A stretch of DNA of 64,000 bases from Yinghuangia soli (GTDB lineage: Bacteria; Actinomycetota; Actinomycetes; Streptomycetales; Streptomycetaceae): contig NZ_JAKFHA010000003.1 of the NCBI RefSeq assembly GCF_021502675.1, positions 342,103-406,102 on the forward strand. Direction: 5' to 3'. The first letter of the stretch is position 1. Each line of letters begins with the position of its first letter. Shown here piece after piece: positions 46,315-56,381 of the stretch. The notes under the pieces were generated by a model. That model ran no database searches, was not told where the DNA came from, and saw nothing but the letters and a program-made list of their open reading frames with translations. A program made the position numbers and the translations under genes.

Positions 46315-47439
46315 TCAGGCGACGATGGCCATCTCGTGGGGCGTGTTGTTGAGGCGGCGGCCGCCGTCCGCGGTGACGGTGACGATGTCCTCGATGCGGA
46401 CCCCGAAGCGGCCCGGTAGGTAGATGCCGGGTTCGATCGAGAAGCACATGCCCTCGACGAGGGGCTGCTCCTCGCCTTCGATCATGTACGGGGGTTCGTG
46501 CGTGGTGGTGCCGATGCCGTGGCCGGTGCGGTGGATGAAGTACTCGCCGTAGCCCGCGTCCGCGATGTGGCGGCGGGCCGCGCGGTCGACCTCCTGGCAG
46601 GCGATGCCGGGGCGGACGGCCTGGTAGCCGGCTTCCTGCGCGGCGCGCACGACGTCGTGGACCTGCTGCTCCTCGGCGCTGGGTTCGCCGACGTGCACGG
46701 TCCGGGTCGTGTCGGAGCCGTAGCCGTGCTTGAGGCCGCCGAAGTCGAGGACGACCATGTCGCCGTGCTCGATGGTGCGTTCGCCCGCCTCGTGGTGCGG
46801 GTTGGCGCCGTTGGGGCCCGAGCCGACGACCGTGAAGTCGACCTGCGAGTGGCCGAACTGCCGCAGCAGGTCGGCGAGATCGGCGGCCACCTCGGTCTCC
46901 TTGCGGCCCGCGAAGCGGACCTTCTTGATCTCCTCGTATGCGGCGTCGGCGGCCGCCCCGGCCGCGGCGACGCGGGCCAGTTCGGCGGCGTCCTTGACGG
47001 CCCGGAGCATCGGGAGCGCCTTGGTGACCGCGGCGTACGAGGTGTCCGGGAGGGTCTCCTGCAGGCCGAGCAGGTGCATGGCCCAGGTGCTGTCGCTCAG
47101 CGCGTACCGGCCCGCGGTGTCGAGGAGCGGGGAGACCGCGGCGTAGGGGTCCTGGCCGTCGGTCCAGTCCCGGAGGGTCAGCGCGGGCGCGCCGGCGGCG
47201 GCGGACGCGTCGGGTGCCTCCAGCACGGGGACGACCATGACGGGGTCATGTCCGGCGCGCAGCACCAGGAGCGTGAGGCGTTCGGTCATCGCGGTCGGCT
47301 GGTAGCCGGTGAGCCAGACGAGGTCGGGGCCGGGGGCCACGAGCAGTCCGGCGAGTCCGGCGTCGGCGGCCGATCCGGCGGCGTGCGCCATGCGGGCCTT
47401 GTAGTCGTCGCTCGTGAACGGGGCGGGGGCGTCGGTCAT
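46315..47439 (-). CDS. Xaa-Pro peptidase (M24 family)
   Basis: Cleaves Xaa-Pro dipeptides or N-terminal Xaa-Pro bonds. 374 aa: creatinase-like N-terminal domain (1-150) and pita-bread domain with the five metal ligands: Asp in VVLDFGG, Asp in GYGSDTTRT, His in RTGHGIG, Glu in SIEPGIY, and Glu in RIEDIV. ATG 47439 has GGAGAG. Convergent with the CDF gene (six bases between stops). Confidence 0.9.
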   Translation of the reverse strand: MTDAPAPFTSDDYKARMAHAAGSAADAGLAGLLVAPGPDLVWLTGYQPTAMTERLTLLVLRAGHDPVMVVPVLEAPDASAAAGAPALTLRDWTDGQDPYAAVSPLLDTAGRYALSDSTWAMHLLGLQETLPDTSYAAVTKALPMLRAVKDAAELARVAAAGAAADAAYEEIKKVRFAGRKETEVAADLADLLRQFGHSQVDFTVVGSGPNGANPHHEAGERTIEHGDMVVLDFGGLKHGYGSDTTRTVHVGEPSAEEQQVHDVVRAAQEAGYQAVRPGIACQEVDRAARRHIADAGYGEYFIHRTGHGIGTTTHEPPYMIEGEEQPLVEGMCFSIEPGIYLPGRFGVRIEDIVTVTADGGRRLNNTPHEMAIVA

Positions 47440-47538
47440 CAGGCTCTCCGTCGGGGCGCCGGGTGGTCGAGATCCACGACCATGCTCACCCGCACGGCGC
47501 AGGCGCGCGACCCGGCGGGTGCGGTGCGGGCGTACGGA

Positions 47539-48822
47539 TCAGGCGTCCGGCGCGGCCGGCTGCGGCCCCGGTGCCGCGCGCCAGGCGGGCCGCGGGACGA
47601 GTGCCGCCCCGGCAATCAGGCCGAGGGCGATCACCACGACCTGGGTGACCAGTTCGCCCAGGTCCTGGAAGCCCTGGATCTTGTGGCCGCCGGCCAGGAC
47701 GGTGAGTCCGCGCAGGCCGAGCGAGCCGACGGTGAGGGTGAAGAAGCCGGCCAGGACGAGGACGATCCGCGGCGGCCGGTGGTCGGGCCGGGCCAGGAAG
47801 GAGGCCGCGGCGGACAGCACGGTGGCCGCGACGAAGGTGCCCGCGACGGACCCGGCGACCTTGGTGGCGCCGGCCTGCACGGCGAGCGGCAGGTAGACCA
47901 GCACGAGCATCCAGCCGAAGAGCCGCCACGGCACGCCGAAGGCGAGCAGCGCGCCCAGCGCGAAGACCGCCCAGCCGAGCAGGACGGCCCAGTAGGGCAG
48001 GTCGTCGGGCGCCTGCCGGTCCGTGAAGGTGCGCAGCGAGGTCCCGGTGAGCGCGGCGCCGATCACCACCCCGATATAGAGCTGGACCAGCAGGAACGTC
48101 GCGTACACGAGGCGGACCGCGCCGGTGGTCAGGCTGCCCGCGGCGAGTTCGGTGGCCGCGGCGCTGAGGATGTCGCCGGGCACCAGGAAGAACAGCGCCG
48201 GGAGCATGATGAGCACCTTGCCGCCGTGCGAGCTGTCCTGGGCGAAGACGGCCAGGGCGGTGGTGGCCACGGCGGTGGAGGCGAGCAGCGGGAAGACCAG
48301 GTTCAGCCGCGGCCGGGTGGCGGCCGCGACCGCGAGCACGGCGGTGATGGTGGCCAGGACCGCAGTGGAGCCCACCTCGTACCAGGTGCGCTGCACGGCC
48401 GGGGCGAACCCGACGGAGAAGAGCACGATGCCGACCAGCCGCAGCCACCACGGGTACGGGTCGGGCGATTCGGTGATCGCCCGGAGCCGCTTCTCGGCGG
48501 TCGGCAGGTCGACGCGCTGCCGCGTGATGTCCACCGCCAGCTGCTTGACGGCGACGGCGCGGTCCAGGCGTCCCACATCCGGGAACCGGCGTACGACGAA
48601 AGTACGGGTCTCTCCCCCGCCGGTGATGCTGACCGCCGCGCTCTCCGCGGTGAGCAGCAGGTCGGCCCGCCCGCCGTAGGCCCGCGCGACGTCGTCGGCG
48701 ATCTCGGCGATGGCCTCGGCGCCTTCCCCGCTGCCGTGCAGCATGAGCCCGGTGAGCTCGTCCAGCAGCGCGGCCAGCCGGTCCAGGTCGACCGGCCCGG
48801 TTGCCGGGGCCGTCGCGGTCAC
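47539..48822 (-). CDS. threonine/serine exporter family protein (ThrE-like, fused two-module form)
   Basis: 427 aa: an N-terminal soluble domain (about 15-130, ELTGLMLHGSGEGAEAIAEI and AVKQLAVDITRQRVDLPTAE, the ThrE/YjjP amphipathic region) and about ten membrane helices. The ThrE (YjjP plus YjjB) layout in one chain suits amino-acid export. GTG 48822 has GGAGG five bases upstream. A 9-bp-arm inverted repeat lies 50-95 bases upstream, possibly an Lrp-type operator. Confidence 0.85.
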   Translation of the reverse strand: MTATAPATGPVDLDRLAALLDELTGLMLHGSGEGAEAIAEIADDVARAYGGRADLLLTAESAAVSITGGGETRTFVVRRFPDVGRLDRAVAVKQLAVDITRQRVDLPTAEKRLRAITESPDPYPWWLRLVGIVLFSVGFAPAVQRTWYEVGSTAVLATITAVLAVAAATRPRLNLVFPLLASTAVATTALAVFAQDSSHGGKVLIMLPALFFLVPGDILSAAATELAAGSLTTGAVRLVYATFLLVQLYIGVVIGAALTGTSLRTFTDRQAPDDLPYWAVLLGWAVFALGALLAFGVPWRLFGWMLVLVYLPLAVQAGATKVAGSVAGTFVAATVLSAAASFLARPDHRPPRIVLVLAGFFTLTVGSLGLRGLTVLAGGHKIQGFQDLGELVTQVVVIALGLIAGAALVPRPAWRAAPGPQPAAPDA

Positions 48823-48872
48823 AGGCGCCTCCGCAGTCGATGGAGCGGGGACGCCGGCGCCTCTCGGCCGAC

Positions 48873-48918
48873 GCAATCCGCCTATCGGGACAAGTTAGGC
48901 GTATTTACTGCGGATTGC
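48873..48918 (-). promoter_or_regulatory. inverted repeat upstream of the ThrE-like gene
   Basis: GCAATCCGC (48873-48881) and GCGGATTGC (48910-48918) are perfect 9-bp complements separated by 28 AT-richer bases that may hold the promoter. This is a likely regulator-binding region. Confidence 0.4.
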
Positions 48919-48962
48919 CCTGATTGCCGGAGCCCGTGTCGCGCCGGACGGCCCGCACACGC

Positions 48963-49005
48963 CGAAGGGCCGTCCCGGTCTGGTGCAGACCGGGACGGCC
49001 CTTCG
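48963..49005. terminator. strong terminator of argG
   Basis: A perfect 20-bp stem (starting CGAAGGGCCGTCCCGGTCTG) with a GTG loop, 26 bases past the argG stop. Confidence 0.92.
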
Positions 49006-49030
49006 AAGGTGCTGCGCGCGTGATGGGGCG

Positions 49031-50500
<1,470 letters not shown>

Positions 50501-50762
50501 AAGGCCGTTTCACATATCGGTCACTCGTCCGGGTAAAAACTCGGCCTTGCGCACGATGCCAATGCCCCAGTTCAGGGCGAAACGGACAAGCATGAGGGAC
50601 GCGAAGCCGCGGGCGCGCGGGACCTTCGTCACATCCCGCACGAGTCCCGCGCCGGTTCGGCACCGGTACGGCCGATGCGTCACCACCCAGGCATATGGGT
50701 TATACAGGCCAGACGTTTCACCCGTGTCACCCGGGTCTCACCGGCCCCGGGCGGCGCCGCGG

Positions 50763-51533
50763 TCAGGCCGCCGGCGGGATGGTGAGGGTCATGAACGAGC
50801 CGGTCAGGGCGAAGCCGAGCTTGTCGTAGGTGTTGCGGGCCCGGTTGCCCTCGGTGACCGTGAGGCCGATCGCGCGCACCCCGTCCTGCGCGGCGCGGGC
50901 CAGGGTGCTGCGCAGCACGGTCACCCCGAGGCCGGCGTACCGGGAGGCCGCGTCGCGGAAGACCTCGGTGATCCACGGCCCGCCCATCGGCGCGCTGCCC
51001 GGGCGGTCGCTCACCAGGCAGGCGGCGATCGGCCGGGAGCCGTCCAGGACCGCGACGCTGCACGGCATGAGTCCGCCGATCAGCGTCCCGTCGAACAGGA
51101 TCGCGAGCTGCTCGCGGGCGCTCTCGAAGGTCTCGCCGTGCCGGTTGTCCGGGTGGCCGACCGGATACGCGGACATCCACGCGGGCGTGAGGTGGGCCGC
51201 CTCGAGGTCGCCCGCCGGGACCATCACCATCGTGCGCGGCAGGGCCGGGAACTCCCAGCGCGGTTCCGGCGGGGCGGCCGCCAGGTCCCAGGTGTAGCAG
51301 TGCGAATGCCGGCGCAACTCGGCGCCGTGCGCCGCCAGTTGCACGCCGACCTCCTCGTCGACGGACACGTGCCAGTCCGGCAGGCCGGCGCGGATGGCGG
51401 CGACGAGGTCGGGTACCGGCGTACCGGGCGCGGCGCGCAGGTCGTCCGCCCACGGGCGGCCGCCGCGCATGCCGGCCAAGTAGTCGGCGACGATGCGCCC
51501 CCGGGCATCGCGGAGTGGCTCTCGTTCGGTCAT
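50763..51533 (-). CDS. GNAT-family acetyltransferase
   Basis: 256 aa. The GNAT core lies in the C-terminal half: ITEVFRDAASRYAGLGVTVL (motif A, with the Q/RxxGxG/A loop reading RYAGLG) and LTVTEGNRARNTYDKLGFAL (motif B). The N-terminal 130 residues have no recognisable domain. ATG 51533. Substrate unknown. Monocistronic, upstream of argG on the same strand but 295 bases away. Confidence 0.82.
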   Translation of the reverse strand: MTEREPLRDARGRIVADYLAGMRGGRPWADDLRAAPGTPVPDLVAAIRAGLPDWHVSVDEEVGVQLAAHGAELRRHSHCYTWDLAAAPPEPRWEFPALPRTMVMVPAGDLEAAHLTPAWMSAYPVGHPDNRHGETFESAREQLAILFDGTLIGGLMPCSVAVLDGSRPIAACLVSDRPGSAPMGGPWITEVFRDAASRYAGLGVTVLRSTLARAAQDGVRAIGLTVTEGNRARNTYDKLGFALTGSFMTLTIPPAA

Positions 51534-51681
51534 CAGGTCATTGTCGCGGGAGCCCGGAAGCCAGGCGATGCGGAGGACCAATTGCGCGCAGTTCCGGCGA
51601 AGTTGCGGCGAACTGCCCTGCTGCGGACCGCGCCGCGGACCCGGTGGCGGGTGCGCACCGGCGCGCACATAGGGTGTCCGC

Positions 51682-52215
51682 ATGGGACCTCTGACGCCTG
51701 ACGTCGCCGACCTGATTGTCGCCATCCTCGCGTTCGCCTTTGTGTTCGCGATAGTCGGCGGCGTGCTGATACCCCGCATCACCAAGGTCCTCGCCGACCG
51801 CCACGACGCGCTCGAGGGCGGCTTCGACCGCGTCGGCCGCCTCGAGGAGGAGATCCGCGAGGCGAAGGCCGAGCTCGTCCGCGAGACCGCCGACGCGCGC
51901 CGCGAGGCGGCCCGGATCCGCCAGGACGCCGTCGACGAGGGCGCCGAGGCGGTCGCCGAGGCGCGCGGCGAGGCCGGCCGGGTGCGCGACGAGCTGGTCG
52001 CCGCGGGCCGCACCGCGATCGCTGCGGAGCGTGCCGCCGCCGAGGTCGTGCTGCACGCCGAGATCGGCATCATCGCGACCGAGCTGGCCGCCAAGATCAT
52101 CGGCGAGCAGCTCGGCGAGTTCACCGCCTCGGGCGACACCGTGACCCGGTTCCTGGCCGAGGTCGAGGCCCGCGACGCCGCCAAGTCGGGCGCTGCGGAA
52201 GCTGCGGACGCCTGA
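51682..52215 (+). CDS. orphan ATP synthase b-subunit (AtpF-like) protein
   Basis: 177 aa: one N-terminal membrane helix (about 10-32, LIVAILAFAFVFAIVGGVLIP), then a long charged coiled coil with the b-subunit pattern (ITKVLADRHDALEGGFDRVG ... LAAKIIGEQL) and a short Ala-rich tail. It looks like the b subunit of actinobacterial F-type ATP synthases, but none of the other atp genes lie near it; the flanking genes are a GNAT and a MarR regulator. Probably a paralogue that replaces or modifies the stator stalk, or has gained another scaffold role. A terminator follows 17 bases downstream. Confidence 0.8.
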   Translation: MGPLTPDVADLIVAILAFAFVFAIVGGVLIPRITKVLADRHDALEGGFDRVGRLEEEIREAKAELVRETADARREAARIRQDAVDEGAEAVAEARGEAGRVRDELVAAGRTAIAAERAAAEVVLHAEIGIIATELAAKIIGEQLGEFTASGDTVTRFLAEVEARDAAKSGAAEAADA

Positions 52216-52231
52216 GTCCGAATCTTCGGCC

Positions 52232-52268
52232 GAGGGGCCATCGGGGCGTTTCGCCCTGATGGCCCCTC
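52232..52268 (+). terminator. rho-independent terminator after the AtpF-like gene
   Basis: A 17-bp stem with one G-T mismatch (GAGGGGCCATC on the left arm) and a TTT loop, followed by TGTTTT, which also serves as the likely -35 of the next gene. Confidence 0.85.
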
Positions 52269-52293
52269 GCTGTTTTCCGGGCCGCGCGGCGCC

Positions 52294-52315
52294 TATACTG
52301 GACAACAAAGTTGTC
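52294..52315 (+). promoter_or_regulatory. MarR promoter -10 with overlapping palindromic operator
   Basis: TATACT (52294-52299) is a good -10, followed directly by GACAACAAAGTTGTC (52301-52315), a perfect 6-bp-arm dyad over the expected transcription start. This suits autorepression by the MarR protein. Confidence 0.65.
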
Positions 52316-52335
52316 GATATGCGAGGGGTACGCCG

Positions 52336-52818
52336 ATGGCTTCCGCGCCGCACGATGCGCCGGGCTTCGAGCTCCCGCTGCGCATGTTCATGGCCTTCCG
52401 CATGGCCCTCGACGAAGTGCACGCCGAACTCGCCGCCCAGGGCCACCCGGATGTGCGCCCCACGCACGGCTACGTCTTCCAGGCCATCGGCCCGCACGGC
52501 ACCACCGCCGCCGACCTGGGCCGCGCGCTCGGCATCTCCAAGCAGGCCGCCGGCAAGTCCATCGCCACGTTGGAAGGCCTCGGCTACGTCACCCTTTCCC
52601 CCGACCCGCACGACGCGCGCCGCAAGCTCGTGCACCTGACCGCGCGCGGGGTGGACGTCCTGGTCCGCTCGGCCCGGGTCTTCGAGACCATCCGGGCCCG
52701 CTGGGCGGCCGAGCTGGGCCCCGAGCGGCTGCGCGAACTCGAGGCCGACATGCGCCGGATGACCCCGGACGACTTCTTCCGGCTGGACGTCCCCGGCTGG
52801 TTCGGCTCGGTCGGCTGA
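52336..52818 (+). CDS. MarR-family transcriptional regulator
   Basis: 160 aa winged-HTH protein: PTHGYVFQAIGPHGTTAADLGRAL, then the recognition helix GISKQAAGKSIATLEGLGYV and the wing PDPHDARRKLVHLTARG, with dimerisation helices at both ends. MarR proteins are released from DNA by phenolics or oxidants. ATG 52336. A perfect palindrome immediately after the -10 indicates autoregulation. No obvious effector gene adjoins it; the following lipoprotein is 109 bases downstream. Confidence 0.88.
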   Translation: MASAPHDAPGFELPLRMFMAFRMALDEVHAELAAQGHPDVRPTHGYVFQAIGPHGTTAADLGRALGISKQAAGKSIATLEGLGYVTLSPDPHDARRKLVHLTARGVDVLVRSARVFETIRARWAAELGPERLRELEADMRRMTPDDFFRLDVPGWFGSVG

Positions 52819-52927
52819 CTCCCGGCGGCACCCCAGTCCGCACCCGGCGCCCGGCCGGGCCGCGCTAGCATCCCTCCGGGCTGCCGGGGGGCGAGCCAGG
52901 GACACGTCTACGGACAGGGGGACCGTG

Positions 52928-53365
52928 ATGATGCGTAGCGGGGAGCGGACCGGAAGATCCGCGGCGGCGCGGCGCGCCGCCCGGCGGGCCGCGGTGGGCG
53001 CTCCGCTGATCGCGGCGGCATTCGCGGTCGCTGCGTGCTCGTCCGACATCATGGACGGCCCGATCCACGACACCACCCGCGACTACCTCAAGGCGGTCGC
53101 CGCAGGCGGCTCGGCCGAGGCGTTCCACGGCCAGTGCGGCGGGAAGCCCGGCGAGGACCCGTTGAAGGTCCTGGCCGGGGAAGGCACCGGGTTCACCGCC
53201 GAACTGACCGGCTCCGTGGAGAGCGGCGACACCGCGACGGTGAACGTGTCGATCACCGGCACGGACAAGACGCCGAGCCCCTACAACGTCGATCTGCGCC
53301 GCGAGGGCGGGACGTGGCGGGTGTGCGGGATCTCCACGGGCAGCGTCCACATCGACGTGGACTGA
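52928..53365 (+). CDS. small lipoprotein
   Basis: 145 aa with a type II signal peptide: Arg-rich n-region, PLIAAAFAVAAC lipobox, then CSSDIMDG. The mature domain of about 105 residues includes two Cys (GQCGG, WRVCGI) that may pair, and a lumazine-like DUF4878-type layout (DYLKAVAAGGSAEAF ... VNVSITGTDK ... GGTWRVCGI) typical of small actinobacterial lipoproteins of unknown function. Three starts abut (GTG 52925, ATG 52928, ATG 52931); AGGGGGA spacing favours 52928. Confidence 0.75.
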   Translation: MMRSGERTGRSAAARRAARRAAVGAPLIAAAFAVAACSSDIMDGPIHDTTRDYLKAVAAGGSAEAFHGQCGGKPGEDPLKVLAGEGTGFTAELTGSVESGDTATVNVSITGTDKTPSPYNVDLRREGGTWRVCGISTGSVHIDVD

Positions 53366-53386
53366 CCGGCCGCCCGCCCGGCGCCG

Positions 53387-53405
53387 GGCCGGCCGTCGGC
53401 CGGCC
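53387..53405. terminator. possible bidirectional terminator
   Basis: GGCCGGCCG-T-CGGCCGGCC, a perfect 9-bp-arm palindrome between the convergent lipoprotein and carbonic anhydrase genes. Next to it a 14-bp unit (GCTGCGCTGGTCAG) is repeated twice in tandem. Confidence 0.4.
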
Positions 53406-53440
53406 GCGGCGCCCAGGCTGCGCTGGTCAGGCTGCGCTGG

Positions 53441-54067
53441 TCAGGCGGGCACCTCGACGCCGCGCGCCGTCACGACGCGCGTGCTGCCCTCGGCGAGCCG
53501 GTACGACATGCCCACGACGGCCGCGCGCCCGGCCTCGACCAGCTCGGCCAGCACCCGGGAGCGGTCCATGAGGACGTCGACGGTGTGCCGGACGTGCTCG
53601 TCGATGATGTCGTCGTCGGAGGTGAGTCCCGCGGCCCGGGCGGCGAGGACGCTGGGGGTCACGCGCTCGATGACGTCGCGCACGTAGCCGCTGGTCGGCA
53701 GCCCCTCCTCGACGGCCTGCCGGGCGGCCGCGACCGCACCGCACGAGTCGTGGCCGAGCACGACGACCAGGCGGCAGTCGAGCACTCCGGTCCCGTACTC
53801 GATGCTGCCCAGCACCTCGGCGCCGAGCACCTGGCCCGCGGTGCGCACCACGAACAGGTCGCCGAGCCCCTGGTCGAAGATGATCTCGGCGGCCAGGCGC
53901 GAGTCGGAGCAGCCCAGCAGCACCGCGAACGGCGTCTGCGCGGGCGCCTGGTCGGCGCGGCGCGTGGCGTCCTGGTTGGGGTGCTCGGGCACGCCCGAGA
54001 CGAAGCGCTGGTTGCCCGCGAGCAGTCGGGCGAGAGTCTCGGCAGGCGAAGACGCGGCAGATCCCAT
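53441..54067 (-). CDS. beta-class carbonic anhydrase
   Basis: Converts CO2 to bicarbonate at a zinc centre. 208 aa with the ligands Cys53 (GCSDSR; Asp55 and Arg57 form the catalytic dyad), His106 and Cys109 (LGHDSCG). No signal peptide, so cytoplasmic. ATG 54067. Monocistronic; the 388 bases upstream hold no gene. Confidence 0.93.
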   Translation of the reverse strand: MGSAASSPAETLARLLAGNQRFVSGVPEHPNQDATRRADQAPAQTPFAVLLGCSDSRLAAEIIFDQGLGDLFVVRTAGQVLGAEVLGSIEYGTGVLDCRLVVVLGHDSCGAVAAARQAVEEGLPTSGYVRDVIERVTPSVLAARAAGLTSDDDIIDEHVRHTVDVLMDRSRVLAELVEAGRAAVVGMSYRLAEGSTRVVTARGVEVPA

Positions 54068-54455
54068 ATGGCTGAGCCTACGAGCGCCGTGATCATCCTG
54101 TGCGGCCACCCCCCTGCGCGTCCGCCCCGCGTCACCCATTCGCCTGCATGCGCCGGACGTTGGCCGCCCGGCTGAGGCATCCACGATGCGAGACACTGCG
54201 CATCGTGGACCTCGCCCGCCGGGGCGGCAGCGCGACGCGCGACGCCTGTTGCCGGACGCGACGGGCACCGCCGTACGGCCGGGGACGGCCCGAACTCCCC
54301 GCATTCCGCGCCGAGATGCCCCGGATCGCTCCGCAACGCGCCGTCCGCCGAAGCCGTTCGCGGATGGCGCTGACGCGGCGGCCGTCCTCGGGACACCAGT
54401 TCCGCAATCCGGTGCCGAGTTCCCGCGGCAACGCCCGGAGCGGCGCGGGCGGGGT
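54068..54455. other. 388-base stretch without a recognisable gene
   Basis: Lies between the carbonic anhydrase start and the LysR stop. Open frames here have no family character or ribosome sites. It presumably contains the carbonic anhydrase promoter at its left end. Confidence 0.6.
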
Positions 54456-55337
54456 TCAGGACCCGGCGAGCATGGACGCCACCAAGGCCAGCGGCGGCCA
54501 GTCGCGGCGCCCGTGCGGGGCGACCGCGTAGCAGCGCATCTCCACGTGCGGCGAGGCGAGCGGCAGGATGCGGACGCCCGGAACCACGGGGACGTCCATC
54601 GGGAGCAGGCCGACGCCCAGGTCCGCGGCGATCATCTCCTGGACCAGGTCGAGGCTGTCCGCGCGGTGCGTGATGCGCGGATGGAAGCCGGCCATCGAGC
54701 CCAGCGTGCCGATCACGACGTCGTCGGCGGTGTTCCGCGAGTTGACGATCCAGTCCCGGGTCCGGAAGCGGGCGAAGACGTCGACCGCGTCGGCGGGCGG
54801 CAGCGCGCCCTCGTCGGGTACGGCCAGTCCCCAGCGCGTGGTCCACAGCCGGGTCGTCCACACCGAAGGGTCGGGCGGCTCCGGGGCCATGTTGTAGTCG
54901 TACGTCAGGGCCAGGTCGACCTCGTCCGCGGCCAGCATCGCCAGCGCCTCGGCCGGCTCGTGCTCGCGGACCAGCACGTGCAGGCGCGGATGCGTCCCGG
55001 CGAGCTCGCGGACGACGGGCAGGAGCGAGCGGCGTACCGCGGTGGCGAATCCGGCGGCCCGCAGCGTGCCGTTCGGCTCGGCGTCCGAGCCCACGTCGAG
55101 GCGGGCCGCCTCGACCGCGGCGAGGATCGTCACGGCGTGCTCGGCGAGGCGGCGGCCCTGCGGGGTGAGGCGTACGCGCCGCCCGTCGGGCTCGATCAGG
55201 GTGGCCCGCATCTCGCGGGCGAGGACGCCGATCTGCTGGGAGACCGTCGAGGTGGTGGTGTCCATCGCCTCCGCGACCGCGCGCATCGAGCCGAGCCGGG
55301 CCAATTCCGCGAGCATCTCCAGGCGGCGTGTCTCCAT
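54456..55337 (-). CDS. LysR-family transcriptional regulator
   Basis: 293 aa: LysR HTH (ETRRLEMLAELARLGSMRAV, then AMDTTTSTVSQQIGVLAREM) and a periplasmic-binding-like effector domain (about 90-290, ending DLGVGLLPMDVP). ATG 55337; an upstream ATG at 55376 would add 13 residues. It diverges from the EamA transporter gene across 84 bases that include a CACGTG and a GGATCAT/ATGATCC pair, so it likely regulates that exporter. Confidence 0.88.
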   Translation of the reverse strand: METRRLEMLAELARLGSMRAVAEAMDTTTSTVSQQIGVLAREMRATLIEPDGRRVRLTPQGRRLAEHAVTILAAVEAARLDVGSDAEPNGTLRAAGFATAVRRSLLPVVRELAGTHPRLHVLVREHEPAEALAMLAADEVDLALTYDYNMAPEPPDPSVWTTRLWTTRWGLAVPDEGALPPADAVDVFARFRTRDWIVNSRNTADDVVIGTLGSMAGFHPRITHRADSLDLVQEMIAADLGVGLLPMDVPVVPGVRILPLASPHVEMRCYAVAPHGRRDWPPLALVASMLAGS

Positions 55338-55421
55338 GAGCCCATTGTCCGTCATCTTCGAACGGATCATCAACAATCAACACGTGGACACGAATGATCC
55401 ATACGGCGTGTACTGGTCCCC

Positions 55422-56363
55422 ATGAAGACCCACCACCTGGCTCCGCCTGCCCGCGGAGTCCAAGCCGGCGCGCTCATGGCGGTATCGGCCATGCTGTGCG
55501 TCCAGCTCGGGCTGGCCGCCTCGGTCCACATGTTCGACAGCCTCGGCCCGCTCGGCGCGGCCTGGGTCCGGCTCGCCTGGGCGGGCGTGATCCTCCTGGT
55601 CCTCATACGCCCGCGCCCCTCCGACTTCACCCGCAAAGACCTGATCGCGTGCGTGGTCCTCGGCGTCGCGACCGCCGCGATGATGCTGCTGTTCATGAGC
55701 GCGGCCGCCCGCATCCCCCTGGGCACCGCCAGCGCGCTGGAGTTCCTCGGCCCGCTGGGCGTGGCCATGTACACCGCCCGCGGCGGCCGGAAGATCTGGG
55801 CGCTGATCGCGGCGGCCGGCGTCCTGCTCCTCACCGAGCCGTGGCACGGCGGCGTCGACCTGCTCGGCGTCGGCTTCGCACTCGCGGCCGCGGTCGGCTG
55901 GGCCGCCTACATCCTGCTCACCCAGCACGTCGGCGACAACGTCACAGGCCTCAAGGGCCTCGCCGTATCGATGCCGGTCGCCGCCCTGGCCGCCACCTTC
56001 GTCGCCGCACCGACCGAGGCGGGCAACCTCACCTGGCAGCTGCTGCTCATCACCCTGGCGCTGGCCGTGCTGCACCCGGTCCTGCCGTTCACCCTCGAAT
56101 TCCTGGCCCTGCGGAAGCTGAGCACCGCATCCTTCGGCGTCCTGATGAGCGTGGAACCGGCCATCGCCCTGCTGATCGGCCTGGTCTTCCTCGGCCAGAT
56201 CCCGGGCCCGGCCTCGGTCCTCGGCGTCGTGTGCGTGGTCGCCGCGGGGATGGGCGCCACCCGGTCGGGTGCGCGTACCGAGTCGGCAGATTCCCCGGCC
56301 GAGGTTCCCGCTCCCCCTGCAGAGCCCGTCCCGGACGACACGCGCTCCGGCGCGCTCGTCTGA
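55422..56363 (+). CDS. EamA/RhtA-family metabolite exporter
   Basis: 313 aa, ten membrane helices in two five-helix halves (DMT superfamily): [20 protein letters not shown] opens half 1, and [21 protein letters not shown] plus [17 protein letters not shown] belong to half 2, as in RhtA threonine/homoserine exporters. The C-terminal 30 residues are Pro/Ala-rich and cytoplasmic. ATG 55422. Divergent from its probable LysR regulator. Confidence 0.87.
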   Translation: MKTHHLAPPARGVQAGALMAVSAMLCVQLGLAASVHMFDSLGPLGAAWVRLAWAGVILLVLIRPRPSDFTRKDLIACVVLGVATAAMMLLFMSAAARIPLGTASALEFLGPLGVAMYTARGGRKIWALIAAAGVLLLTEPWHGGVDLLGVGFALAAAVGWAAYILLTQHVGDNVTGLKGLAVSMPVAALAATFVAAPTEAGNLTWQLLLITLALAVLHPVLPFTLEFLALRKLSTASFGVLMSVEPAIALLIGLVFLGQIPGPASVLGVVCVVAAGMGATRSGARTESADSPAEVPAPPAEPVPDDTRSGALV

Positions 56364-56381
56364 GCGCCGGCCGGCGTCCGC

